A stretch of DNA of 64,000 nucleotides from Tolypeutes matacus (taxonomy: Eukaryota > Chordata > Mammalia > Cingulata > Chlamyphoridae), in the NCBI GenBank assembly GCA_026826555.1, contig JAKSZT010054569.1, positions 2,091,412 to 2,155,411 of the forward strand, written 5' to 3'. How positions within the stretch are numbered: position 1 is the first letter of the stretch; each line of letters opens with the position of its first letter. Below are positions 53,001 through 63,480 of the stretch, piece after piece. The notes under the pieces were generated by a model that saw nothing but the letters and a program-made list of their open reading frames with translations, ran no database searches and was not told the DNA's origin. A program made the position numbers and the translations under genes.

Positions 53001-55207
53001 CATAGGGAGCCGTGTAGGTCACTGGTTCAGTACAAACCCTAAATGCTGGAAGTTCTTACTGCTTGAGGGCTGATTGGAAATTAGCTCCTGGTTTTCAGTT
53101 GGCTTCCTAAAAGTATTCGCTATAATTGATCTTCCTTCCTGGAAGAGTGACAAAGGCTGAGAAGGGCAGCAGGTACAGAACCTGATGCCAGGAGGGAATT
53201 CTTCTGGAATGGGGAGGGAGATAAGTGCTGGGTAGGCACAGAGAGGCAAAGTCCTGTTTCCCCTTGTGGGCAACTCACAAATCCAAAAGCCCTGTGAAGG
53301 TTTGTTTTGTGTAGGCAGACTGGGGACAGAGGAAAAAACCCATGAAAAATCTGGCTGCAGAAAGTCTCTCTCTCCAACCCTACTCCAGCTTTTTTCTCCT
53401 TTGTAAGGAAGGGGGTGGGGGCTAAGCCTAGATGAACTAATACCTATCATTGTAGGCATGCAGTGTCATTTTCATATGGGTGGGGTGGTTATATTTTGCT
53501 TTTCATATTGTAATGACTTGATGTCATGTAGCAGATGATCTGTTTCTAAAAAGTATGTCTAGTGGAACAGCTGGGCAGTCTCAGGCATGTTTCCTCTCTC
53601 GGCCACGTTCTCTCTCCTCCCTGGAGGTGGCGAGGCTTCCTTCTGATGTGGAAAGCCCCAGATGCATGGGGAAACGGAGGTGCTGAACTATCAGCAAGCA
53701 TGGGAGAAGCCCAGAGAGTGGTTTCCACTTTTTTTTTTTCTGGAACACAGGGGTTTTGGGGCAAAAGCTTAAATGCTGGGGTACAGTTCTTTGAGGGGAT
53801 CTCCTTGCCAAGGCAGAGGATGGGATGGAAAGCAAAGATGAGTTCTCCAGAAACACAGTTGCTGCTCTTCTAACAGCTTTCAGTCTCAGAAGCAAGGGGG
53901 TGTGTTTTGAATATTTGCATCTAAGTTTCTCTCTCACTCCATCTTGGGCCCACCCAGGGGCTGCTGTAGCACGGCCCACTGACTTCAGCAGAGGGTGCCG
54001 CTCAGATCCCCTCCGCTATCTAGGGATTAGCTTTCCCCTCCTGGCTTCCTCTGCACGTGCTCCTGACTCTACTTGACCTTATCAGGTTGCAGTTAGGCCC
54101 CATCAACAGTCGTTTAAAATAAGCTTTGCCCTTTGAAAACCAACCCTAAGCACTTTTCCATTCTTTTTCTATTTGAGAAGTTCAGTTTTAGTCTATGCTT
54201 TATTTTGGAAGTGGCCTAGTGAGAGTGGGAGACCTGATCTGTGCAGTTTAAAGCCATTGTGGTAGACGAGGGTCTTTGGGGTGAGTTTGCTTGGATCAGT
54301 TCATCATTTTTGAGCCTTCAGGAAATGGGCTCTGATCAAGGCAGAGTAGGAAAGTGAGCATCTTGTCACGTGACAATCTCTGCTCCGCAGAAGACAGGTG
54401 TGCCCGTGCCCAGAGGATGAGGCACCAAGATCCTGCAGCTTGACATGGCCTGAGTTGAAAATGTCTGTGATGTGCTTCTGTTTTCTTTTTCAAGATGGTT
54501 GGGGCATGTAGGCAGTATTGACCGCAGGCCAATTGATAATCTTTAGTCTGTGTTTTGAGGGTGCGTGGGGAGATCAGGAATCAATACCCATTGTCTCCAG
54601 GGCTGGGATGCTCAGGCCACGAATGATGCTGATCATTTGGTTCTCAACATCCCCAAGATCAAGAAGTCTTGTCTCAAAGTCCCATAAATGAAAGCCTGTT
54701 TCTGGCTAGTCCCTTTGCTTATAATTGTCTCAAAGTGGATAGCAGAGCTCTAATCTCTGTTTTTCACTCTGTGTCTTTGGAGAATAAAGGCACAATGTGA
54801 TACATGCTGTTCAACTACTAAGCTTATTATACTCTGCTTATCTGATTCTTCTGTCTAATTAAAATTACCTTCTACACTTGATTGGTTTTTAAAGCCCAGT
54901 ATTTGGCAATTAAACCTTCTTTATTCTAACAATTGGGTGGCACATCCCTGAGGGCTTTAGCATATGATATATTATCTGCAGAACCAAGGACTGGCTTCCG
55001 TAGGGAGCTATTTTGGCAGAATGTAATGTCCAGATGTCTGCTCTAAACAGCACCAAGGAATGAGCAGATAGAATTTGTGTGGATTCCACTCAGGAGTCCA
55101 TGGAGCTGGTGTGGGCATAGCCTTGGTTTGTATTAGGAATTGAGAGATCTGAATTTATGCCTAATGAAGCTTTACTTCTAGAGCTCTAGCAAAGTCTTCA
55201 TGGGTGC
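53001..55207. other. About 2.2 kb with no gene or clear repeat
   Basis: Overlapping frames at 53019-54076 on both strands (up to 146 codons) have no recognisable domain, and the stops in other frames argue against an exon. A T run is at 53730-53739. Confidence 0.4.
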
Positions 55208-55251
55208 TGCCTTTTTACCCATGTTTATTGGGTCCTTGCCAAAGAAGCCTG

Positions 55252-55550
55252 GAGGATGCCATTGGAGAAGCCATCCTGCTCCATCAGAGCAGCAGGTGCC
55301 ACTGGAGGAGGTGGCCTGCTCCATCAGAGCAGCANNNNNNNNNNNNNNNNNNNNNNNNNNNNNNNNNNNNNNNNNNNNNNNNNNNNNNNNNNNNNNNNNN
55401 NNNNNNNNNNNNNNNNNNNNNNNNNNNNNNNNNNNNNNNNNNNNNNNNNNNNNNNNNNNNNNNNNNNNNNNNNNNNNNNNNNNNNNNNNNNNNNNNNNNN
55501 NNNNNNNNNNAGCAGGTGCCACTGGAGGAGGTGGCCTGCTCCATCAGAGC
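55252..55550. repeat. 40-bp minisatellite around an assembly gap
   Basis: Units built on GGTGCCACTGGAGGAGGTGG and CCTGCTCCATCAGAGCAGCA (40 bp) flank a 176-N gap at 55335-55510. One full unit is at about 55295-55334, a diverged one just left of it (GGATGCCATTGGAGAAGCCA) and one right of the gap. Each unit contains a 6-bp stem CTGCTC and GAGCAG around CATCA. Open frames through the N are artefacts, and a 40-bp unit changes frame each time. Confidence 0.92.
55335..55510. other. Assembly gap (176 N)
   Basis: Unknown sequence between identical minisatellite units. The gap probably stands for further copies that could not be assembled. Confidence 0.98.
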
Positions 55551-56794
55551 AGCAGGTGCTTAGTCCAGTCGGCCCTGGCCCTGTGCTATAGAACACTTGA
55601 TGGGTTCTCTGAAAAGATGGCCAAGGATTTTGGGACACATAGAGCTTCCAATTAGGAAGAAGTCAGGAGCACATTATGTCTATTTGACCTTTCCTGGAAG
55701 TCCAATCAATCCATCACAAGCCCTTCTTTATCCCATGTCCTTTCAGACAGGAAAAACCTGTGGCAGAACATGTGGTGGGGGTGAGCATACCACTGCTAGA
55801 ATCATAACCCTCCCTATTCCTCAGAAGAGCAGATGCTATTTCTATTTAGGATGGCTAAATTTTTGAATAAGGGTAGGATGAGTTTTAATGCCACCTTTTC
55901 CAGGGAAATAGAGAAAAGGCAGTTACCTTTCAACTGCCATTCAAAGAAGGAAGCTGAGGAGATAGTGGCCATTTTACAGAGAAAGGATTAGTGTCTTTTC
56001 TTCTTCCTTTCTCCTCCCTGCCTTGATCCTGCTGCCCACCTGACACAGGTGAGCACACAGCCTGTAGGATTGGTGAAAATGGTGAATCTGAGCAGCCTGG
56101 GGATGCACACAATACCGTCACACTCTGCTGGGCCGTTCTCAGTCCAGTGGGAAGACGTCTTCTCCAAGTCTGGCATTTGGGCCAAAGTTTTCTCAGTGAC
56201 AGTGTCCCTTCCTGGGAGCCCCGTCCAGCTATCACCAGGCTTTTTTTTTATTTGTTTGAGAGGGTTTTCAGTTTTTCTTTTCACTTGTGAGTCCAGAGTG
56301 ATGTTTAAGGGAGGCTAAATTATTGCCACCGATCTGATCGAATTTGCTGTGAGGTGATTAGCTCTGCCACCTGACACCAAAGACTGCAGGGTGCATCCTA
56401 ATGGGCTTCTATTTCCTGCACCGTGAATGCAAATGATGTAGGGGATTTCTTCTAGATTTTTTTCTTTCCTGAGGACTTCCCCAGGGAGGATAACTGAAGC
56501 AATTGAAGAGCTGCTGTAAAGATTCCGGCATGTTTGCAAGCTTCCTTGGCAATACCGTCCCTCCTTCAGCTGAGGTGTCCTGTTACTTGGAACATCTTTG
56601 TGTCTAAGCTTCACTGCCTTCACAGGCGGAAGACTGGGCTGATGTGTGGGGAGGTGGTGGAAAGTGAGAGCCTCTAGGGGCTTCCCTGAGACTATTGTTC
56701 TGGAAACTTCTGAGTAACTGAGGTGGTTCTGGGTGGAGGTCTGAGGTTTGAGGCAATCAGAAAGTCAGAGCTGAGGGGGTTCTAGTCCATTACT
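55551..56794. other. About 1.2 kb with no gene
   Basis: Frames at 55930-56623 on - (up to 102 codons) and 56049-56318 on + have no recognisable protein features. No named repeat. Confidence 0.4.
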
Positions 56795-56905
56795 AATCAG
56801 AATGTGACCCGAGGACTAGAAGTATCAGGTTAGAATGCAGAGTCTCAGACCCAATCCAAGACATATGGAATCAGAATCTGCATTTTAACAGGATCTCTAG
56901 GTAGC
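56795..56905 (+). mobile_element. MER5-like hAT DNA transposon remnant
   Basis: AGAATGCAGAGTCTCAGACC, CAATCCAAGACATATGGAAT and CAGAATCTGCATTTTAACAG, GATCTCTAGGTAG, follow a MER5-type element ('aaatgcagaatctcaggccccaccccagacctactgaatcagaatctgcattttaac'). Confidence 0.75.
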
Positions 56906-57948
56906 TTAGAGAAAACGGCCAGTCAGCTTCCTCAGCTAATGGGCTATTCTCCTAATAACTGTCCTTCTGAGATATATGGTACAGGGGAAATGTCCTGCTG
57001 GAGAAGGGAAAGTAAGCCAGCCAACAGGAATTTGTGGCGGGGTCTCTGAGGAGCAGAAGGGCCAAGTACCCAGCCATAGGCAAAAGAATAGACAGGTAGT
57101 GTGCGATGGTACAGAGAAAGCCTGAGTGTACGCAGAGTTCTCCTTCCTTGGCATTCCCTGCTCCTCGTCTTCTTCCTTACAAGCCACTGAACTCTTGTAG
57201 CCCACTTCTAGTCTGGGCTATGATTTTAAGAGACCCTTAAGATTTTAAGAGGCCCCTAAGAAATGCCCATTACCCACCCCTTGTCAAAGAATTAAAAATA
57301 AATTAACAATAAACTGTCAACCGGTAGAAAAAAATCGGGTAAAATTCTAATTTTCCCTTTGATGGAGACCTTGAGACTTGCTTTAAAATGTCAAAATCAG
57401 TTTTGTGTGTGAGCCATTGCTTTGCTGGAGCTCCAAGCACATGCTTAGTCTGTCCATTGGGTCACCCAACCCTGCCCCGTTGTGCCCTCATCCTGCCTCT
57501 CTGTGGTCTGAGGAGAGACATTCCTGAAACTAGATAAGGCCAAAGTCCAGACGCTGCAGCTCCCTCCAAATTACAGAGCCACGGTAGATGGGGCCAGAAC
57601 TCTGGGGTCTGCTGCTTCTACTCAAGTCACAAGTAATCCTAGGTCCACCTTGGCATCATCAGTGCCCTGAAAGACTCTTCCAGGACTTGATACCAGCTAA
57701 GACCTGCTTTGAGTTTATTCATATCTTAGTTTGTGGGAACTGATGAAAAACAGACAGCCGTGAACTTGAAGTAAACCAACTATCAATCAAGTGTCAGCAT
57801 TTCACCCCACGTTTGCCAGGGATGAGAGGGACAAATTGGCAACCTGACAGACCCACAGGACACATAGCCCAAGGCCATGTAGGAGGGTAGAGTATCTGGG
57901 AGAGAAAAGGAGAAGCTGCCCTCTTAAAGGCTGCTTTTCAACCTCTTG
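56906..57948. other. No gene or clear repeat seen
   Basis: Ordinary sequence. The 57205-57270 direct-repeat-like AGATTTTAAGAGGCCC and ATGATTTTAAGAGACCC is a small imperfect duplication. Confidence 0.4.
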
Positions 57949-58177
57949 TCCACTGATACTTTTTTTTTTTTTGAGGTACCAGGGCCAGGGATTGAACCTA
58001 GGACCTTGTATGTGGGAAGCCAGCACTCAACCACTGAGCCACATCGACTTCCCTGAGTTGGTTTTACTTGTGGTTTGTTTTTGGTTTTAGGAGGCACTGG
58101 GGACTGAACCCAGGACCTCCCATGTGAGAAGCAGGCGCTCAACTGCTTGAGCCACATCCACTCCCTCCACTGCTACT
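57949..58177 (-). mobile_element. DAS SINE dimer, antisense, with target-site duplication
   Basis: Body 57961-58165. Antisense unit one is GAGGTACCAGGGCCAGGGAT, TGAACCTAGGACCTTGTATG, CAACCACTGAGCCACATCGA. A TTTTACTTGTGGTTTG linker follows. Unit two is AGGAGGCACTGGGGACTGAA, CCCAGGACCTCCCATGTGAG, GAGCCACATCCACTCCC. Flanks TCCACTGATACT and TCCACTGCTACT differ at one base. It serves as a template for the degraded copy at 5790. Confidence 0.95.
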
Positions 58178-58261
58178 TCTTGCTGAACATGAGTCAAAGT
58201 TGGGATTAGAGGGGAAGTGAGGAGGGGGTTAAGTATCATTGCTGTTTTTTTTTTTTTTTAA
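58178..58261. other. T-rich spacer
   Basis: Includes a T run at 58246-58259. No gene. Confidence 0.4.
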
Positions 58262-58400
58262 TCTAGTCTTATTTACAGATTAATTAATTTTCTCAATGTC
58301 ACCAAACTAATAAGTGGGAAAGTAGGGAGTTGAACCCAAAGAAGTCTGTCTAGAAGAGTCCAAGCTATCAATTAACCACTACAGTATAATGTGCTCGTGG
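58262..58400 (-). repeat. MIR SINE fragment, antisense
   Basis: TCTTATTTACAGATTAATTA, TTTTCTCAATGTCACCAAAC, TAATAAGTGGGAAAGTAGGG, AGTTGAACCCAAAGAAGTC and ATTAACCACTACAGTATAAT give the antisense MIR core and head. Confidence 0.8.
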
Positions 58401-59317
58401 TATATGGAATGTTTTCTCCTTTTACCTCGGTTTTGTCTTTTTTGCAGATGGGTTGGGAAACTCCTTATGTCCTACCTGGTGGCACAGGTTCTTGACCATG
58501 AGGAAGACATTTGGGGTATAGCATGCCCCAGGTGGATTCACTGACTTAGGAGAGGGTCCCCTCCATTAGTACAGTAAGACTTTATCACTTTCTTTTAGGT
58601 CAAGTGTATTTGCTAACAAGAGCAGTCGGTTTCTATGAAAACATTAAACATGACTTTCAAGTTAGAGGACGAGCGTGTTCAGAATTAATTAAGAACAACG
58701 GATTGGAAGGAATTTTAAAGCCCCTTTTGCTCAAATCCTCATCTGATCCATAACTTCCCTTTATAACCTTCTAGCAAGGATCACGTTGTAATTTGGTTTA
58801 TCTTTTAATCAGTCAAAGGTGGTCTTGTGCTTGTTGACATTTTCAATGATTAAAATACATTATTTTTTCACCTTGTTATGAAACTTCAACCTGGCTTTCT
58901 TTTCTTGCTTCCATCTTTTCTCCTCTTAGAAACCATTTGTCTGCTTGACATGGGCATCCCGGTTAATTATATCCAGAAAGAAACCCCTTCTTTCAATTAT
59001 AGAATGATTACTTAAGTAAATTTAAATTAACCCATCCTCAAGTCAGAATTTTGAAATCATCCTTTTCAGCGACTCTGAGATGAAGTTTATTTCATCTAGT
59101 GAATTTATTTGGGAGTCCAATTATGTCATTCATTTTCAAAGAGTACACTATACGTACACAACAGAAACTTTTCAATTACCACCTTTGGTTTTCATCCTTG
59201 TTTGGTCCACAGAGCTGCACCTTTTGTGGTCTATCGGAAGACATTTTTCAGAAATGCACCGCTCTATTTTTACCTCTTTGGCCCACCTCAGAGTCCAAAT
59301 GTCAGCACATCTATGGA
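58401..59317. other. No gene seen
   Basis: Three overlapping + frames at 59080-59353 (74-89 codons) have no recognisable domain. AT-rich, no named repeat. Confidence 0.4.
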
Positions 59318-59520
59318 AAGAACACTGGGCTAGAAGCCAAAACAACTGAATGAGTCCTAGGTTGGATTCTGCTCTGGGACCTTGGACAAAGCGCCAACCT
59401 TTTGGAATCCCGGTTTCATCCTTGGGAAAACGGGCATTCTTCCAGCGTTGCCATTCTCATAGGGTTGTTGAGAGGCTCAAAGTAGGGAATGCTTGTAAGA
59501 GCATGTAGTCAACTGTAACA
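59318..59520 (+). repeat. MIR SINE
   Basis: AAGAACACTGGGCTAGAAGC, GTTGGATTCTGCTCTGGGAC, CTTGGACAAAGCGCCAACCT, CGGTTTCATCCTTGGGAAAA and TCATAGGGTTGTTGAGAGGC keep the sense MIR order. Confidence 0.82.
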
Positions 59521-60004
59521 TAGCATGGCAAAAGTAGGGCCAAAGCCCTGGGTTCCCAGAACGGCTGCAAAGGAAGATCCGGAGAGCAAGAGAACCGAAA
59601 GCCCTCAGCCTGACAGTTGATTCTGGTCTCTGAGTGTGTGCAGCTGTCTGGGAGGGGTTGAGATTAAGTTGTCCCAGAGCTGAGACTTTCTGTCAGTCAG
59701 AAACGTGTCAGTCAGGGAGTTTCAAAGCAACAGGGGGAAGAGAATGTGCTGACAGCACTGGTACGGCCTTAATGAACACTAATTAAGTATCCTGTTTGTA
59801 AATAGCACTGAAGATAGTGTAGCATAAACCTTGGCTGGACCATTTCTGGAGCTAGCATTAACCAGGGTGGGTTATTTCGGTTAGCATTGTGAATTGTCTT
59901 TAGAGGCTCTGAGCATTGGAAGGTGCCTTATTTATATCTTCTAGACATTCTTTTCAACAGGGCCAGCTCTCTGTTAGATACTATCCTACTAAATTATTTT
60001 TTCT
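59521..60004. other. No gene seen
   Basis: Ordinary sequence leading up to the antisense DAS SINE. No named repeat. Confidence 0.4.
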
Positions 60005-60269
60005 CAAGATTTTTTTTTTTTATTTAAAAAAATTTTTTAAATTTATTTATTGCCCTCCCCCTTGCTGCTTGTGCTCACTGTGTCCATTTTCTTTTGTGTT
60101 TTTTTTTCCGTGTCTGCTTGTCTCTTTGTTGCGTCATCTGGCTGCGCCAGCTCACTGCGCGGGCCGGCTTGCTTTCACCAGGAGGCCCTGGGAATCGAAC
60201 CTGGGGCCTCCCATATGGTAAATGGGAGCCCAATTCCATTGAACCACAGCCACTTGCCCCAAGATTTTT
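60005..60269 (-). mobile_element. DAS SINE (longer linker type), antisense
   Basis: Body 60015-60259. The tail is the T-rich stretch at 60015-60045, the linker CTTGCTGCTTGTGCTCACTG with GTGTCTGCTTGTCTCTTTGT, then the tRNA-like unit GAGGCCCTGGGAATCGAACC, TGGGGCCTCCCATATGGTAA, TTGAACCACAGCCACTTGCC. CAAGATTTTT occurs at 60005-60014 and 60260-60269. The linker has a GCGCCAGCTCACTGCGCGGGC part that is also a GC-rich hairpin-like sequence. Confidence 0.93.
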
Positions 60270-61004
60270 ATAAATCTGACTCCATCCCATTTCTGAGACC
60301 TTCTCCTTAAAGAAGTCTTCACAGCTCCTCTTCCTCATCCTTGCTTCCTTCAAGATTCTAAATTAATCTCTTCCTCCTTTGAAGCCCTATAATTTTTCAG
60401 TGACACTTTTGAAAAGAATAGAATTTCATGCAGAAATTTAGGCAACAAAATTCAGCCAAAAAAAGCCCATACTTTTTGCTTAATGCAATAAATATTTCAG
60501 TACTCATTTCCATCATCCACCCCAATGGATAGATGTTCTTCTTGCATTTCTTCAAAAAATAAGCAGTCTGTTATCAATAAATTTTAATTTATATTAAAGA
60601 AAGCCATTGTTTAGTGAGTTTTGCCCTCTATGGTCATCACTGCCCTTTGGGGAAATCTGTCAAAGTTACAAATCGGTGAAGTCAGAGACTGAGACCCTCC
60701 CTAAGGGTGGAGGCTTTTCCCACCCCCAAAGCAGCAGAGAATGAGGAGGGGAGGACAGAAGTTGCTTCCTAAAACACAGACCTCTGAGGATTATTTTACC
60801 CAATTCCCTGCTTCTAGGCAGGATTTCTCACTCCTCACTCCTGAGCCAGAGCTGTAGGTCCAGTGATGTGCTGGTAAATGTTTAACAACCAGAAAAGAAA
60901 AATGTGTGCATCTACATGTATGTATATCCATTCACTATATATTTTACTGATGTAAAAGATGTGTAGCATGCAGTTTATAAATAATAAAATAAAAACCAAA
61001 ATAC
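60270..61004. other. No gene seen
   Basis: AT-rich. GTGATGTGCTGGTAAATGTT at about 60863 resembles a known old mammalian repeat start, but I cannot name it. No gene. Confidence 0.35.
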
Positions 61005-61100
61005 TTTAAAAAGTGGGAGGTAGAGAACATGGGAATCCCTGTAATTTCTGTGTAATATTTAGGTAATCTAATTACCTTTAAAAATATATATATATATATA
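61005..61100 (+). mobile_element. Unnamed poly-A retroelement, 3' end fragment
   Basis: AACATGGGAATCCCTGTAAT, TCTGTGTAATATTTAGGTAA and TCTAATTACCTTTAAAAA match the 3' terminus of the copy at 23466-23998 (GGCATATGGGAATCCC, TATGTAACATTTATGTCATC, TAAGTATCTTTAAAA). It runs into (TA)n. Confidence 0.7.
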
Positions 61101-61260
61101 AATAACATTTATGTAAGCAAATGCACATATATGCATATATATTTATATATCATTTTACAAATATTGGTATGTATTGTGAAAAATTTGGTTTTTACCCCCC
61201 CCCACAAAAAAGATATAATAAAAAAAAAGAATATATTAAATTTTAAAAAAAATTCCGATT
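61080..61260. repeat. AT-rich and (TA)n sequence with a C run
   Basis: (AT)n at 61084-61100, ATATATGCATATATATTTAT near 61128 and a CCCCCCCCC run at 61194-61203. Low complexity. Confidence 0.8.
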
Positions 61261-62435
61261 ATTTCTCATAGAATCCTTTTGTAGATTTTTGCTGAAATTT
61301 ATTCACAGCCAACCTTTGGTTGCAATTAACAAATGAGTGTAGTTCTGACATGAATGTTTGTTGATAATTTCATTCACATTAAGTAAGACGAAAATGAAAT
61401 AAAAGAGATATGTCAGAACTTCACTTATTTGTTGAGTTCTATTTTCCTAGAGCTCTGAGGAAAAAGAAATTTTTCCTTTGAAGTGAAACTCAAAGTCTTC
61501 CTATTGCATGTTAAGCCAGTCCTCTCTTTGAACGTGAGAACAGGTAGGAAGACGCTTTCTGTTACGAACTGTGGGAGGAAGGGGCATTTGAAGGATTGAG
61601 AGTCACCTTTTTCCTAAGCTCTTAATATTTTATCAAATTTTGTACATGCCCATAGTTTAATAAAAGCAAATAGTTGTACAAGGCTTGTCAGGAAAAACAG
61701 TGGTCCTCTCCGCTCACCCTCCGTTTCCTCTCACCAGAGAGACCACTGTCAACTCTTTGAGCCGAATTTGGGAGCACACAGCTCCCTATCTCTAAATGAC
61801 GTTCTTATACTGTTTGTCCTGATTGTCAGTTTTAAACACTATCTATTGATTTCTCACTATGGTAGATGACAAACTGGTTCTCTCAGGCTCCACCCCTGCC
61901 CCTGCCCAACACCCCCACCTTACACACCAAGACATGCCTTTCTTTTCCCTCCACTCACACCATAGAGTTAGTTTTTTAAAAAATCAATATTCAGTGCTTA
62001 TATTACATGCAAATGTAAATGCTATTCATGTACTTTTCCTTTCATGTACAATCTTTTAGTTTCATAGTTTCGTTTTATATTTACATTTATATTAGATTAT
62101 ATCCCTTCATATTATTATTTAGGCTTTCTCTGAATTTTTCACTGTTTCAACCCCGGACTCTCTGTCTAAACTTCCCCTCCATGTATCAGATCCTCTGTTA
62201 TCCCACCAATCTCACCTTTTTCCGAAATCTCTCCTGGAGCCCTGTGGGGTGTTCCCATCTGAACTGGATTACCCTTTGTGTCCTCCCTTCTGCCTCGGCC
62301 TAGAAATCCCATTGCCAGCTCCTTTTAGGGCTCATCCAGGGTCCCACTGATGCCGGCGGAGCTCACCCCTGGCAGCTTCCAAAAAAGGGGAGACGAAACT
62401 TTGAAGGCCTTGCATACCTGACAAAGCCATTACTT
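61261..62435. other. No gene seen
   Basis: Short frames at 61859-62303 have no recognisable product. The part from about 62100 may be the left edge of the L1/HAL1-like sequence that follows. Confidence 0.35.
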
Positions 62436-62485
62436 TTCCTTCATATTTGATTAGTAGTTCTTCTGGATATAGAATTCTGGGTTAA

Positions 62486-62872
62486 AAGTCATACATATTT
62501 TTTTATTTTTCACTTTATTTTGTACATTTACTAATTGAAAATATAGACAATTAAAAACTAAAAAGTAAACACAGATGAATAAATATATACATTTCTCAAT
62601 TAAATGTAATGGATACATATAAAATTTTTTAAAATCAAACAATATGTTACATAATATATTTGGTTCATAGTAACGCATTCATACAGCATTTGTCCTTTTG
62701 TGTCTGGCTTGCTTGACTCAACATAATGTCCTCCAGCTTCATCCATGTTGCCATATGCTTTATGACTTTGTTTCTTCTTACAGCTGCGTAATATTCCAAC
62801 GTGTGAATAGACCACAGTTTGTTTATCCATTCATCTGTTGATAGACACCTGGGTTGTTTCCTGGAAGTCATA
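62486..62872 (-). mobile_element. Young L1, 5' truncated, antisense, uninverted
   Basis: Body 62494-62864. On - it reads from the end of ORF2 (STDEWINKLWSIHTLEYYAA at 62815-62874, then MLSQASQTQKDK) through GGAGGACATTATGTTGAG and AAAAACTAAAAAGTAAACAC-type 3' untranslated sequence to ATGTACAAAATAAAGTG and the tail. AAGTCATA at 62486-62493 and 62865-62872 is a target-site duplication. It is the uninverted reference for the two inverted copies at 6138 and 28767. Confidence 0.9.
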
Positions 62873-63140
62873 TTTTTTTTCAGCTTTTGAAGAGCCACTG
62901 TGTTCCTGGCATTGATATCAAGAAGTTCAAGGTCATTTCAATTCATAATCCTTGAACTGGGATCTATTTTGTTTTTTTTCTCCCTGGAATCTTGTTTGCC
63001 TCTTTGTCTTCTGTGTTCTAAAATATTGTGATACTGTGCCTTGGTTGGAGTTTATTTCATCTAGTTTGCAGTGTGAACCCTTTTCATCTGGAAATTCAAA
63101 TCCTTCAGTATAGGGACATCTTGAAATATTTTGTAGTTTA

Positions 63141-63225
63141 TTTCCTTCCTTTCTCCCTCCCTCCCTCCCTCCCAACCTTCTTTCCTTCCTTCCTTCCTTT
63201 ATTTCTTCTCTCTTTCTAGACCTCT
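63141..63225. repeat. Polypyrimidine CCTT/CCCT tract
   Basis: TTTCCTTCCTTTCTCCCTCC and CTTTCCTTCCTTCCTTCCTT surround a CCCAACC interruption. Frames over it are artefacts of base composition. Confidence 0.92.
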
Positions 63226-63480
63226 CATTATTTGGATTTTGGGCATCCTGAATCGATCTTTTTTTTTTCTTATCTTTTCCCTCCTATTTTAAAAATCTCT
63301 TTATCTTATAACCCTTCTGTTGACCTTTATTCCCATTTCTACCTTAATAATTTTAATTTTACTGGTGGTTCTGTTTTGCTCTCTTTGTGTTCTTTTTTTC
63401 CCCTGTCATCCCGTTCTTCTTTTCATAAATGCAAAAGATCTTCTTTTATATCTCTCAGGATATTAAATATATTCTGAACA

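Larger units (their letters stand above)
62436..63480 (-). mobile_element. Old L1/HAL1-like sequence, antisense, interrupted
   Basis: TTCTTCTGGATATAGAATTC at 62458 is a typical antisense HAL1/L1 block ('tttgctggatatagaattcttgg'), and the sequence continues after the young L1 at about 62873 with TTTCAGCTTTTGAAGAGCCA and GTTTGCCTCTTTGTCTTCTG. The copy is old and its right part is uncertain. Confidence 0.5.

Noticed and set aside
55200..55655. Frames of 86-151 codons through the N gap
   Set aside because: The N stretch hides stops, and the repeat unit of 40 bp shifts frame. Not evidence of coding.
60863..60950. Named DNA transposon at GTGATGTGCTGGTAAATG
   Set aside because: Resembles an old mammalian repeat but I could not identify it reliably, so it is described only as unplaced.
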